A stretch of 64,000 nt of DNA from Bin87 sp963666865 (lineage in GTDB: Bacteria > Chloroflexota > Dehalococcoidia > Lucifugimonadales > UBA3495): NCBI GenBank assembly GCA_963666865.1, contig OY763072.1, positions 124,001 through 188,000 on the forward strand, in the 5' to 3' direction. Numbering within the stretch: position 1 is the first letter of the stretch; every line of letters starts with the position of its first letter. Both the position numbers and the translations under genes were made by a program. The notes beneath the pieces were generated by a model. It did no database searches. It saw only the letters and a program-made list of their open reading frames with translations, and was not told the origin of the DNA. Shown here in pieces: positions 43,567 through 52,000 of the stretch.

Positions 43567-43800
43567 AATTAAGCCCCCAGGGAGCAGGATCCTATGGATT
43601 GGTTCAACATAGACTCCAACATTTTACCAACGGCAGGGCGACAATCTCAACTTGACGATTCGCTCATGCTTACCCGGTTTCCATAACCTGAGTAGTAGGA
43701 TTGTTCAAGTAGGAGACTCGAAAATCGAGTTGCGGAGCCATGGACCCCTTGCCGTGTCAGCAGCCGTAGCCGTAGAATCAGCAATGTAAGGACACCAGCC

Positions 43801-44550
43801 ATGACCACCAACATCACACGCGAGCAGTTCCTGCAAGCGCTCAGGGACCATCCCGACTGGCGGGAAGAAATCCGAGCCCAGATCCTGGGCGAGGAACTTA
43901 TGCGCCTACCCGCCGCCTTCCAAGCGTTCGCAGTCGGACAGCAGAAGTTTAACGACGAGATGCGGGAATTTCGCGACGATATGCTGAGTTTTCGCGACGA
44001 TATGCTGAGTTTTCGCGACGATACGCTGGGTTTTCGCGACGATATGCTGAGTTTTCGCGACGATATGCTGAGTTTTCGCCAGGAAGCACTGCGTCGGTTC
44101 GACAACATCGACCGACGCTTGGACCGTATGGAAAGCGACAGTTCATGGTTGAAGAACTTCTCCACCGAGTTCAGGGCCGAGCGCGACGCCTTGGCCATCT
44201 GCCTAGCCGCGGGCTGTGAACTCGTCCGCATCCTTACCACTGCGGAGGTGAACGCCATCGCTACAGGACTCTCCGGCGCCGAGGTCACCTCCGGGGACCG
44301 GATCAGCTTCGCCAGGGCCGACTTGATCATCGAAGCGGACCGAGCCGGCGAAACCACCTACCTGGCGGTGGAAATCTCCTACACCGCGGCCGAGCGCGAC
44401 CAGCGCCGGGCCCAACGGAACGCGCAATATCTGTCCGAGCACACCGGATGCCCCAGCGTGCCGGTGGTGGCCGGGGTGCGTCATGACGATGAACTCCGAC
44501 CAGCCATCGACCACGGACACATCATCTGGGTCGAACTCGAGGAACCGTGA
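43801..44550 (+). CDS. Coiled-coil protein with 21-bp tandem repeat and C-terminal nuclease-like domain
   Basis: A 249-aa protein. Residues 1-50 are helical; about 55-95 hold five near-identical heptads of the form F-R-D-D-M-L-S, encoded by a 21-bp tandem repeat; about 95-125 continue the coiled coil (R-R-F-D-N-I-D-R-R-L-D-R-M-E). The C-terminal part (about 130-249) has alternating strands and helices with R-A-D-L-I-I-E-A and Y-L-A-V-E-I-S-Y-T-A-A-E-R-D. This resembles the D...E-x-(S) core of PD-(D/E)XK-like proteins found behind such coiled coils in Chloroflexota and Cyanobacteria. Nuclease activity is not demonstrated by the sequence. It stands alone, convergent with the HAD gene. Confidence 0.65.
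   Translation: MTTNITREQFLQALRDHPDWREEIRAQILGEELMRLPAAFQAFAVGQQKFNDEMREFRDDMLSFRDDMLSFRDDTLGFRDDMLSFRDDMLSFRQEALRRFDNIDRRLDRMESDSSWLKNFSTEFRAERDALAICLAAGCELVRILTTAEVNAIATGLSGAEVTSGDRISFARADLIIEADRAGETTYLAVEISYTAAERDQRRAQRNAQYLSEHTGCPSVPVVAGVRHDDELRPAIDHGHIIWVELEEP
43970..44083 (+). repeat. 21-bp in-frame tandem repeat
   Basis: Five units close to GATATGCTGAGTTTTCGCGA (21 bp, exactly seven codons) follow one another within the coiled-coil gene; one unit has ACGCTGG in place of ATGCTGA. The low divergence between units implies recent expansion, and the copy number is likely to vary between strains. Confidence 0.85.
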
Positions 44551-44581
44551 GACGCGGCGGGCGCTGTCGACGAGATACAGA

Positions 44582-45304
44582 TCAACGTCCGGCCATACCG
44601 AAGATATCCAGCAACTCGGCAAAGTCGCGGATCTCCCAGTGGGGCGCTATGCCGGTCTCGTTGGAGACGGCGTTGCGATTCAGCCATACGCTGAGCATAC
44701 CGTGGTGGTTTGCCCCCTGGACGTCGCTCTCAAGGGAATCGCCGACGTGGGCAACGTGACGCGGCGCATCACCGAATTTCGCGAGTGCGTACTGGAAGAT
44801 GCGCGGGTCCGGTTTGGGGAATCCGCAGTCGTGGGCGAATACGATGAAGTCAAAAACGTCGTCGAGTCCCACCGCTTGAGGCGTGTTGTTTCCGTTTGAG
44901 ATTATTCCCAGCCGGTAACGGGTTTTTAGAGAGGCCAGCGCGCCGGGCACGTCGTCGAAGGGTTTTGCGCCGGCCAGCCGCGCCTCCATGTAGGTGCTGA
45001 ACAGTTCGTCAGCGATCCCCCGGTCGGCGGAACCGAGCAATTCCAGGGTTTTGAGCATTGCGGCGTACCGGATTTCTTCCTGCCGCACCGTTCCCTCGCC
45101 CATTTCCAGGGCCACGCCATCGCGGATGTCCATCATCCGTTGTACGGTAAGCCGCGCCGTGCGCTCCCCCGGCAGGATGCTGCGAAGGCGTTCCAACGTG
45201 ATGGACAAGGCGTATTCCATGGCCGACTGGAAATCCCACAGGGTGTCGTCCATGTCAAAGGTGATGGTTTTAATGTTTTGTAGATCAGCCATTGCATTCA
45301 ACAT
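44582..45304 (-). CDS. HAD-superfamily hydrolase
   Basis: A 240-aa phosphatase-like protein with all HAD motifs: motif I F-D-M-D-D-T-L-W (nucleophile Asp 17, acid Asp 19), motif II I-I-S-N-G-N (about 133-138), motif III Lys in F-P-K-P-D-P-R-I-F and motif IV H-V-G-D-S-L-E-S-D. An inserted helical cap after motif I places it in subfamily I (YjjG/phosphoglycolate-phosphatase-like). The substrate is open. Two possible ATGs (45304 and 45292) lack strong ribosome-binding sites. It lies 150 nt behind the DUF2071 gene, separated by a REP element. Confidence 0.88.
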   Translation of the reverse strand: MLNAMADLQNIKTITFDMDDTLWDFQSAMEYALSITLERLRSILPGERTARLTVQRMMDIRDGVALEMGEGTVRQEEIRYAAMLKTLELLGSADRGIADELFSTYMEARLAGAKPFDDVPGALASLKTRYRLGIISNGNNTPQAVGLDDVFDFIVFAHDCGFPKPDPRIFQYALAKFGDAPRHVAHVGDSLESDVQGANHHGMLSVWLNRNAVSNETGIAPHWEIRDFAELLDIFGMAGR

Positions 45305-45340
45305 CGCGGTCGCGTTCGTTTTGGTCGGGATAGTATAGGG

Positions 45341-45453
45341 TCGTGCAAAACAGGAAGTCCGTCACTCCGGCGAAAGCCGGAGTCCAGAAAACGCTACTGG
45401 ATTCCGGCTTTCGCCGGAATGACGATTTAAGGGCAAGCGAGTTTTGCACAGGG
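45341..45453. repeat. MITE-like element with GTGCAAAAC termini and two REP hairpins
   Basis: GTGCAAAAC near 45345 and GTTTTGCAC near 45442 are inverted. Between them are a CACTCCGGCGAAAGCCGGAG copy and a GATTCCGGCTTTCGCCGG copy. A lone terminus of the same type (GGGCAAGCGAGTTTTGCACA) occurs at about 19068-19088. The element fills the gap between the HAD and DUF2071 genes. Confidence 0.65.
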
Positions 45454-46221
45454 CTAGATAGCAGCCGGGGGTAACCGCCTGGGCATATTGAGTTTTACCG
45501 AGGAGCCGGACGACAGCAGGGCGGAGGAGGGAGCGCCGGACATTATGCGGCCAAACTGAGGGCCGTACACCGAGACGGCGTCGCAGTCGATGCCCCACGC
45601 GCCGGCGGGCTGTATCGTCCAGGGCGGACGCGAGAGTGTGTACGCCAGGGTCCGGCCTCCCGGTTTGCCGTTGTAACCCCAATGGCGGGCGGTCAGAAAC
45701 TCTTCCAGCGAACCCGGTCGGGCATACACCGGTTCGGCGTCGCTCTCCAGCCAGAAACTGTGTTGGCGGCCGACACTTTGCCAACCGTAGGCTACCCGGC
45801 GCTTCTCAGGGCAAGAAGCGGCCTCCGGCCCGCTGAAGCGGTGGCACATGGAGGCCGAGGAGAAGGGTTCCCGGTAGGCCAAACGGGCCACCCACGTCGT
45901 GACGCGGTGCGGGACCAACTGGCGTATGAACACTACGCCGGGCCCTCGGTCGTCGGCGTTGGGCGTGCCCCGGACGTAAAAGCGGAGGTTGATCTCTTCG
46001 TACCTCCGGGGCAGGGCGGGTATTCCGAAAACACGGACGTCGTCGAACCACAGACCCACCAGGCTGATGTAGGCGTTGCCGCTCCAACGGTCGATTTCCA
46101 GGCCCGTTGGGAGCAGGGGTTCCAGCAGCTCGTTGTCAACTTCCCACGACAGCAGGGCCACGTTGCGCCACCGGGCGGCGAGAAAACCGGGAGCACGGAA
46201 CGGGATCAGCGGGTTCCTCAC
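45454..46221 (-). CDS. DUF2071 (YqjF-like) family protein
   Basis: A 255-aa protein of the DUF2071 family. Typical landmarks are W-R-N-V-A-L-L-S-W-E-V-D near residue 18, L-P-T-G-L-E-I-D near 37, W-S-G-N-A-Y-I-S-L-V-G near 46, V-R-V-F-G-I-P-A-L-P near 62 and E-I-N-L-R-F-Y-V-R near 75, followed by a later F-L-T-A-R-H-W-G/Y region. The family folds like acetoacetate decarboxylase; function is unknown. It begins with a GTG that overlaps the translin-like stop as GTGA, so the genes are coupled. Confidence 0.85.
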   Translation of the reverse strand: MRNPLIPFRAPGFLAARWRNVALLSWEVDNELLEPLLPTGLEIDRWSGNAYISLVGLWFDDVRVFGIPALPRRYEEINLRFYVRGTPNADDRGPGVVFIRQLVPHRVTTWVARLAYREPFSSASMCHRFSGPEAASCPEKRRVAYGWQSVGRQHSFWLESDAEPVYARPGSLEEFLTARHWGYNGKPGGRTLAYTLSRPPWTIQPAGAWGIDCDAVSVYGPQFGRIMSGAPSSALLSSGSSVKLNMPRRLPPAAI

Positions 46222-46853
46222 TGTCCCAGGTCGGCCAGTTTCAGCTCCAGCCGTCTTTGCTGCAACGATATGGTGAGATCACCCCGGGTGCGTTCCAGCA
46301 CGCCACGCATGGCGTCGGTGCTGTGGCGCAGGCCGCCGGTTACGGCTTCGGGAAAGTCCACGGTGACCAGTATCCCGTAGATCTCGTCCATGAGTTCCAT
46401 CAATTCTTCGCAGCGGCCGGTGTCGTCCCGGCGCAGGGCGTCGAGGATGTAGCGGCGCAGTTCGCCGATGACCTCGGCCATGCCGTTCAGATACGCCGGC
46501 GGGTCCATGTTCAACGTCTCGGCGTCGGGAATATCACCGCCGGAGATTACGGCCAGCGTTATGTTGGCCTCGGCGAATTCCTTGCGGGCGTCGGAGAGGA
46601 AGCCGGCGTAGTAGATTTCGGGGTTGGCCGTCCGTATAGGGCGGGTTTCCGACAATCGTTCCCCGGCCTCCGCGATGAGGCGGCGGGCCTCGTCGAAGTC
46701 GTTGCGATGGACGGCGCGGATGGCGTTGGCGGAATGGCGGATCACCTGGCGGGATACCGTCAACGCCTGTTCCCGCGCCCGATGGCGGCCGGTTAGTTCT
46801 TCAACTGCCTGGGCGGACAACGCGGCGAGGTGCGGGCCGTAGCGGGTGGGCAT
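46218..46853 (-). CDS. Translin-family protein
   Basis: A 211-aa all-helical protein. The C-terminal half carries the translin pattern: Y-L-N-G-M-A-E-V-I-G-E-L-R-R, then L-M-E-L-M-D-E-I-Y-G-I-L, then D-F-P-E-A-V-T-G-G-L-R-H-S-T-D and R-G-V-L-E-R-T-R-G-D-L-T. Translin binds single-stranded nucleic acid in eukaryotes; in Archaea and some Bacteria its role is not established. The acidic residues needed for the RNase activity of the TRAX subunit are not obvious. It lies 8 nt behind thiE and overlaps the DUF2071 gene. Confidence 0.8.
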   Translation of the reverse strand: MPTRYGPHLAALSAQAVEELTGRHRAREQALTVSRQVIRHSANAIRAVHRNDFDEARRLIAEAGERLSETRPIRTANPEIYYAGFLSDARKEFAEANITLAVISGGDIPDAETLNMDPPAYLNGMAEVIGELRRYILDALRRDDTGRCEELMELMDEIYGILVTVDFPEAVTGGLRHSTDAMRGVLERTRGDLTISLQQRRLELKLADLGQ

Positions 46854-46861
46854 GACGACTC

Positions 46862-47851
46862 CTAGACCCGGCCGCCGGCGGCGCGGATGGCTTCGGTGAG
46901 GGCGGCGGCGGCGGCCTCCGGTTCCGGAGCGCTGCCGACGGCCGCGGTGACGCAGATGGCGTCGGCGCCGGCTTCCACCACCGGGGCCACGTTGTCGGCG
47001 GTGATGCCGCCGATGGCTACCAGCGGCACCTGGGCGGCGGCCCGGGCCTGCTTCAACCGCTCCGGTCCCTGGGGAGAGCGGGTGACCTGCTTGGTGGTGG
47101 TGGTGTACATGGCGCCAAAGGCCACGTGGTCGGCGCCCATCTGCTGGGATTCGATGATGAGATCAATCTCGCGGTTGGAACGGCCCAGCACCTGGCCCGG
47201 CGCGAGGATTTTACGGGCTTCTGCCACCGGGAGGTCGGTCTGTCCTACGTGCAGTCCCACGTTGTCGGGACCCAGCGCGGCGGCCAGGTCGGCGTGGTCG
47301 TTGATGATGAGCAAAGCGCCGTTGGCAGCGCACAGGTCGCGGAGGGCGGCGCCCAGGGGGAACTGTTCGCCCTTGTCGCGCAGCTTGTCGCGCAGTTGGA
47401 GCATACGCGCTCCGCCGTTGACGGCGGCCCGGGCGATGTCCAGGGGATCCCGACCGCCGGTCACTTCCGGGTCAATGATGACGTAGAGACCGTGAACGCG
47501 GGCCGCCTGTTGCCGGCGCAGGGCGGCGCCGATGCGACCCACGGCATCGTCCAGCGCGCGCCGCAGTTGCAACTCAGCGTCGGACCCGATCTGCCCAGCG
47601 TTGTGCATGGCGTGGAGCAGTCCGCCAGCGGCGTCGGCCAGGGAAAGCGCCTCACGCCGGTTGCGAGGCTGCCCGGCGTGCAGGGACGGCGGCGGGTTTT
47701 CGATGCTGACGTGGAGCCAACCGATTTCGCCGCGCATGAGACCTTCGGGCATTACGTCGGATGCCAGCAGGCTCTCCAGGCAGCCCAGCAATGCCGGCGT
47801 AAGGTCGTACTCCGCAGAGTATTGTTCGGATCCGTTGTGTTCCGTGGTCAC
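46862..47851 (-). CDS. thiE: Thiamine-phosphate synthase with N-terminal extension
   Basis: The C-terminal 215 residues are a complete ThiE TIM barrel that couples HMP pyrophosphate and thiazole phosphate. Motifs are G-A-R-M-L-Q-L-R-D-K (diphosphate-binding Gln and Arg/Lys), I-I-N-D-H-A-D-L-A, G-L-H-V-G-Q-T-D-L-P, V-L-G-R-S-N-R, Y-T-T-T-T-K and A-I-G-G-I-T-A-D-N-V. The first 115 residues are an additional helical region ending in Q-L-R-R-A-L-D-D-A-V-G-R-I, absent from ordinary ThiE proteins of about 210-220 aa. It could be a degenerate or unrecognised accessory domain; I cannot name it. The ATG overlaps the upstream FmdB-like stop by 4 nt. No TPP riboswitch is seen, as the gene is internal to an operon. 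Confidence 0.9.
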   Translation of the reverse strand: MTTEHNGSEQYSAEYDLTPALLGCLESLLASDVMPEGLMRGEIGWLHVSIENPPPSLHAGQPRNRREALSLADAAGGLLHAMHNAGQIGSDAELQLRRALDDAVGRIGAALRRQQAARVHGLYVIIDPEVTGGRDPLDIARAAVNGGARMLQLRDKLRDKGEQFPLGAALRDLCAANGALLIINDHADLAAALGPDNVGLHVGQTDLPVAEARKILAPGQVLGRSNREIDLIIESQQMGADHVAFGAMYTTTTKQVTRSPQGPERLKQARAAAQVPLVAIGGITADNVAPVVEAGADAICVTAAVGSAPEPEAAAAALTEAIRAAGGRV

Positions 47852-48183
47852 AGGTCAAGTCCTTTTGGCGCTTCGCCGCTGCGGGCGGCGTCAATGGACT
47901 CCCGCACCGAGCTCGGCATATCCACGCCGTGCCGCGCAAAGGATTCCTCCACGTGGCGGCCAATGTTGCGGGGGTCGCTGTAGTAATCGCGGCTGCTGCC
48001 GCCCACGGGGTTGGCCTCGTGGACGGACGTGGTGGTTTTGCCCATGGCGAAAGTGGACATTCGCCGTTCCATTTGTTCGCTGCCGCAGCTCTGGCAATTT
48101 GCCGCGAAGGGGCTGTTGATGGAGCGGACGAAGAAGGACGACAGAGCTCCACACTGTTGGCAGCGGTATTCGTAGATGGGCAT
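47848..48183 (-). CDS. FmdB-family zinc-ribbon protein
   Basis: A 111-aa protein starting M-P-I-Y-E-Y-R-C with two C-x2-C knuckles (Cys 8/11 and 30/33), the hallmark of the FmdB/CxxC-CxxC-SSSS family. A low-complexity, Ser- and Arg-containing tail of about 75 residues follows. The family is small, widespread and often called a putative regulatory protein; binding of zinc is likely, function unknown. It is 4 nt upstream of the second member and overlaps thiE by 4 nt. Confidence 0.85.
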   Translation of the reverse strand: MPIYEYRCQQCGALSSFFVRSINSPFAANCQSCGSEQMERRMSTFAMGKTTTSVHEANPVGGSSRDYYSDPRNIGRHVEESFARHGVDMPSSVRESIDAARSGEAPKGLDL

Positions 48184-48187
48184 CAGC

Positions 48188-48505
48188 TCAGTCGTCCGGA
48201 TGCGTGATCTCGTGCCGGTGCTCGTGGAAATCCGGCGTTACCAGCCCGCCCATGGCGTCGCCCATGCGACCCATGTGGGCGTCGATGCTGCCGATGTGGC
48301 TGTCGTCCAGGTCTCCGGCGGCGTTGTCGGGCATCCAGTTCAGGCTGTCGCCCCAGGAACGATGAAAGGAGAACCCGGATACCAGGCGGGTAAGGTCGGC
48401 GCCGGCGCAACTGCCGCAGGCCAAAGCGTCGGCCGGCGTCCAACTGTACACCAGGCGCGACTGGCGTTGTCCGCACTGGTTGCAACGGTATTCGTAGATG
48501 GGCAT
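48188..48505 (-). CDS. FmdB-family zinc-ribbon protein
   Basis: A 105-aa paralogue of the next gene, with the identical start M-P-I-Y-E-Y-R-C and the same Cys spacing (8/11 and 30/33). The tail is rich in His and Asp (H-M-G-R-M-G-D, H-E-H-R-H), which might add metal ligands. The ATG at 48505 is chosen over the one at 48517 because it gives the conserved family N-terminus. First gene of a five-gene minus-strand cluster that ends with the DUF2071 gene, divergent from polA. Confidence 0.83.
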   Translation of the reverse strand: MPIYEYRCNQCGQRQSRLVYSWTPADALACGSCAGADLTRLVSGFSFHRSWGDSLNWMPDNAAGDLDDSHIGSIDAHMGRMGDAMGGLVTPDFHEHRHEITHPDD

Positions 48506-48548
48506 AACGCCCGGCATTGTAGCACAGCGGCGCTTCGCTTGACCTCCG

Positions 48549-48836
48549 TGCCCCCGATGTATCAGGGCAATCGCATCATCCCCGTCATTCCGGCGGAAGC
48601 CGGAATCCAGTAACTGAAAACGATAACAACTTTCCAGATTCTATCAATTTACGGCCTCTGGCCTCCGGCTTTCGCCGGAGTGACGGTTGCGTGAGTTTTG
48701 ATGCGATTGCCCTGCCTGATGTATCAGGGCTTGTGCAAAGTCCCTCCACCCGCTCATGGTGAGCTTGTCGAACCACGACTCCAGCAGCGGCGGCATCCTT
48801 CGACAGGCTCAGGATGAGCGGAAACCAAAGAGGCCG
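48549..48836. repeat. Repeat-filled divergent region before polA
   Basis: From about 48552 to 48716 lies a MITE-like element with CAGGGCAATCGCATC / GATGCGATTGCCCTG termini and two inner REP hairpins (48584-48611 and 48661-48684). From about 48757 to 48830 lie two facing copies of the GAGCTTGTCGAA / CTTCGACAGGCTCAGGATGA element. The flanking phrase GATGTATCAGGGC occurs twice (about 48545 and 48718). There is no gene in this stretch. Confidence 0.75.
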
Positions 48837-48862
48837 ATTACTTTGCACAAACCCTGCTGATG

Positions 48863-48868
48863 TATAAT
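48863..48868 (+). promoter_or_regulatory. Possible -10 box of polA
   Basis: TATAAT about 60 nt before the chosen polA start. No TTGACA-like -35 is found at 16-18 bp, so this is a tentative call. It lies immediately behind the repeat cluster. Confidence 0.35.
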
Positions 48869-48928
48869 GCCGACACGGACCCACCGCCGCGGCGGAAACG
48901 CCGTAACCAGTCCTGCGGGAGTACGCTT

Positions 48929-51730
48929 ATGGTCAGCGCCAGCCAAATGTCAATGCCCATGCCAACGGCGTCGGCGGGCCGAACTGCCCCGCTGCTGCTG
49001 ATCATCGACGGCCACGCCATGGTGCACCGCTCGTTTCGGGCCATCAGCGTCAGCCGGAACCTGACCGTATCCACCACCGGCGAGGACGTGACCGGAGTTT
49101 ATGGGTTCGCCAGCGTGTTCATGCGCGCCCTTAACGAATGGCAGCCTACTCACGTGGCGGTGGCCTTTGACACGCCGGCTCCGACCTTTCGCCACGAGCG
49201 ATTCCCGGAGTACAAGGCCCAGCGCCCGCCGTCGCCTCCCGAGCTACGCGGGCAGTTCGACCGGGTGAAGGAATTAATGACCGCCTTCGCCGTTCCCATT
49301 TACGAACTGGCCGGGTTTGAGGCGGACGATCTCATCGGGACCCTGTGCCGCCAGGCGGAGGCTAACGACGTGGAAACCGTCATCCTCACTGGGGACCGGG
49401 ACACCTTCCAGCTGATTTCGCCGTTGGTCCGCGTTGACCTGGCCAGCAGCGAGCGGGACCGGCGCATTGTCGATGAAACCGAGCTGGCCGAGCGTTACGG
49501 CGGCCTCACCGCACAGCAGCAGCCCGACTACAAGGCGCTGGTGGGCGACAAATCCGACAACATCCCCGGCGTCCCCGGCGTGGGCGACAAGACCGCGACC
49601 AACCTCCTCACCGACTACGGAACGCTGGAAGGCATCTACGAGCACATTGACAGCATCACGCAGAAGCGGGTTCACAACAATTTGGCGGCCAACCAGGAAG
49701 CCGCGTTTGAATACCGTTTCCTGACCACCATCAACTGCGAGGCGCCGGTAACGCTGGACCTGGACGCCTGCCGGTTCGGCAACTACGAACGGGCCGAGAT
49801 TGTATCGTTGATGACCGCCCTGGAGTTCCACAGCATCGTGGGCCGCGTTCCCTCTCCCGACGCTCCCTGGGCTACCGCGACGGCAACCGCCGGCGGCCCC
49901 GGCGCTTCAGACGCGCGGGCGGCAACCGCGCCGGACGACACCGACTACCGCATCGTTGCAACATTGGACGACCTGGACGCGATGATTGCGGCCATACGCG
50001 CCGCCGGCTCGTTTGCTTTCGACACCGAGTCCAGCAGCACCGACCCGATGCGGGCCGACCTGGCCGGCCTCAGCTTCTCCATCGACGGCGGCGTGGCCTG
50101 GTATGTTCCCGTAGGACATACGGCGGGTGAGCAGTTGCCCCTGGAGGAAGTGATGGCCGCCGTGCGTCCGCTCTTCACCGATGAGGGCCTGCAACGGTGC
50201 GCGCACAACGCCAACTACGACCTGACGCTGCTGAGCAATTACGGAATTGACCCGTATCACGTCATTGACCACGACACGATGATTGCAGCGCATCTGCTGG
50301 GGAAAACCAGAAACCAGTTGGGTCTGAAGCCGCTGGCCCTGGAATTTCTGGGGCGGGAAATGACCGAAATCACCGAACTTATTGGCAAGGGAAGGAATCA
50401 GAAAACCTTTAACCAGGTGGATATTGCCGACGCCACGCCCTACGCCGCCGCGGACGCCGACTGCACTTTGCAGCTGCGGCAGCAGTTTGAGCCGTCGCTG
50501 GCCCAGCGGGATTTGACGGGTTTGCTGGCGGACGTGGAGCTGCCCCTGGTCCCGTTGCTGGTGGAGATGCAGCGGGCCGGCGTGCGGCTGGACGCCGGCG
50601 TGCTGCACGAAATGTCCCGGGACCTGAACGAGCAGCTGGCACAGATACAGGGGGAACTTTTTGCGGATATTGGGCACGAGGTCAACATCAACTCGCCCAA
50701 GCAGCTGAGTGACCTGCTGTTCGGCGAGCTGGGACTGCCGAAGACGCGGCGCACCAGGTCGGGGTATTCTACGGACGCCAACTCGCTGGAAACTCTGAAA
50801 GGTATGCACCCGGTGGTGGATAGAATCCTGGACTACCGGCAAGTTGCCAAGTTGAAGTCAACTTATGTTGACGCGCTGCCAGAGATGGTAAATGCGCGGA
50901 CGGGGCGGATTCATACCTCATACCATCAAACCGGGGCGGAGACGGGCCGGCTGAGCAGCAGCGATCCCAACCTCCAGAACATTCCCATCCGCACCGAGCT
51001 GGGCCGGCAGGTGCGCCGGGCCTTCGTCGCTGACGCAGACTGCCAACTCCTCTCCGCCGATTACTCGCAGATTGAGCTGCGGGTGCTGGCCCATATGTCG
51101 CAGGACCCGTCGCTGCTGGAAGCCTTCCGCCGGGGCGAGGACATTCACGCCGCCACGGCCAGCCAGATGTTCAACGTACCCATCAACGAGGTTGACGCCG
51201 AGCAGCGTCGCATCGCCAAGGTGCTGAACTTCGGCGTGATCTACGGCCTGGGGCCATACGGCATATCCCAGCAGACCGGGTTCAGCCGGGAGCAAGGCCG
51301 TGAGTTCATCGACACCTATCTCTCGCGGTATCCCGGCATCAACGGCTACCTGGAGTCGGTCAAGGAAAATACGCGGGGCACGATGTACGCCGAAACCCTG
51401 CTGGGCCGGCGTCGATATTTGCCCGACATCCAGTCCACCAACCACAACACCCGGGCCGCCGCCGAGCGCATGGCCATCAATATGCCCATTCAGGGCACCG
51501 CCGCCGACATTATGAAGATCGCCATGATCAACGTCCGCGCCCGCATGATCGACGAACAGATGCGTTCCCAGATGATCCTGCAGGTGCATGACGAGCTGGT
51601 GTTCGAGGTTCCCGACGACGAGATGGACACCATGACGGCGCTGGTGCTGGACGAAATGCCGGCGGCCATGGACCTGGACGTCACGCTCAAGGTGGACGTG
51701 AAATCCGGCTACTCGTGGGGCGACTTCTAA
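48929..51730 (+). CDS. polA: DNA polymerase I
   Basis: A 933-aa family A polymerase with all three domains. The 5'-3' exonuclease/flap domain (about 20-300) has L-L-L-I-I-D-G-H-A-M-V-H-R, G-F-E-A-D-D-L-I-G-T and G-D-K-S-D-N-I-P-G-V-P-G-V-G. The 3'-5' exonuclease domain (about 330-530) retains the D-x-E pair in F-A-F-D-T-E-S-S-S, N-A-N-Y-D-L-T-L-L and Y-A-A-A-D-A-D, so proofreading appears intact. The polymerase domain has motif A L-L-S-A-D-Y-S-Q-I-E-L-R, motif B R-R-I-A-K-V-L-N-F-G-V-I-Y-G (Phe at the O-helix position that disfavours dideoxynucleotides) and motif C V-H-D-E-L-V-F. The ATG at 48929 has GGGAG 7 nt upstream; the ATG at 48860 is less supported. Confidence 0.95.
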   Translation: MVSASQMSMPMPTASAGRTAPLLLIIDGHAMVHRSFRAISVSRNLTVSTTGEDVTGVYGFASVFMRALNEWQPTHVAVAFDTPAPTFRHERFPEYKAQRPPSPPELRGQFDRVKELMTAFAVPIYELAGFEADDLIGTLCRQAEANDVETVILTGDRDTFQLISPLVRVDLASSERDRRIVDETELAERYGGLTAQQQPDYKALVGDKSDNIPGVPGVGDKTATNLLTDYGTLEGIYEHIDSITQKRVHNNLAANQEAAFEYRFLTTINCEAPVTLDLDACRFGNYERAEIVSLMTALEFHSIVGRVPSPDAPWATATATAGGPGASDARAATAPDDTDYRIVATLDDLDAMIAAIRAAGSFAFDTESSSTDPMRADLAGLSFSIDGGVAWYVPVGHTAGEQLPLEEVMAAVRPLFTDEGLQRCAHNANYDLTLLSNYGIDPYHVIDHDTMIAAHLLGKTRNQLGLKPLALEFLGREMTEITELIGKGRNQKTFNQVDIADATPYAAADADCTLQLRQQFEPSLAQRDLTGLLADVELPLVPLLVEMQRAGVRLDAGVLHEMSRDLNEQLAQIQGELFADIGHEVNINSPKQLSDLLFGELGLPKTRRTRSGYSTDANSLETLKGMHPVVDRILDYRQVAKLKSTYVDALPEMVNARTGRIHTSYHQTGAETGRLSSSDPNLQNIPIRTELGRQVRRAFVADADCQLLSADYSQIELRVLAHMSQDPSLLEAFRRGEDIHAATASQMFNVPINEVDAEQRRIAKVLNFGVIYGLGPYGISQQTGFSREQGREFIDTYLSRYPGINGYLESVKENTRGTMYAETLLGRRRYLPDIQSTNHNTRAAAERMAINMPIQGTAADIMKIAMINVRARMIDEQMRSQMILQVHDELVFEVPDDEMDTMTALVLDEMPAAMDLDVTLKVDVKSGYSWGDF

Positions 51731-51739
51731 TCCCACCCC

Positions 51740-51968
51740 ACCGTCATTCCGGCGAACGCCGGAATCCAGGGGTCATAATGTGAAAGAATAGGGAACATTA
51801 CTAGGGGGTGTCTTCAAATTGAGTTGTCAAGCGTCTAACAATCCTATTTCCGTCATTCCCGCGAAAGCGGGAATCCAGAATCGTCTGCTGCCTCGGAACG
51901 ATTTGGTTATGAAAATGCCTGGATTCCGGCTTTCGCCGGAATGACGAGATAACGGGAATGACGAAATA
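51740..51968. repeat. Cluster of three REP hairpins with conserved core
   Basis: One hairpin near 51743-51770, then a two-hairpin element (51850-51880 and 51920-51947) whose core (CGATTTGGTTATGAAAATG) is the inverted match of the core at about 20027-20045. The end GGAATGACG is duplicated directly (51938 and 51956) just before the next gene. The gap 51731-52000 has no other content. Confidence 0.7.
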
Positions 51969-52000
51969 ATTTGTGATATGCCCAAGGAGGTTTGATCCCT

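Noticed and set aside
44934..45304. Thiamine or other riboswitch ahead of the thiE cluster or the HAD gene
   Set aside because: No conserved aptamer motif was recognised; thiE is internal to an operon and its upstream DNA is coding.
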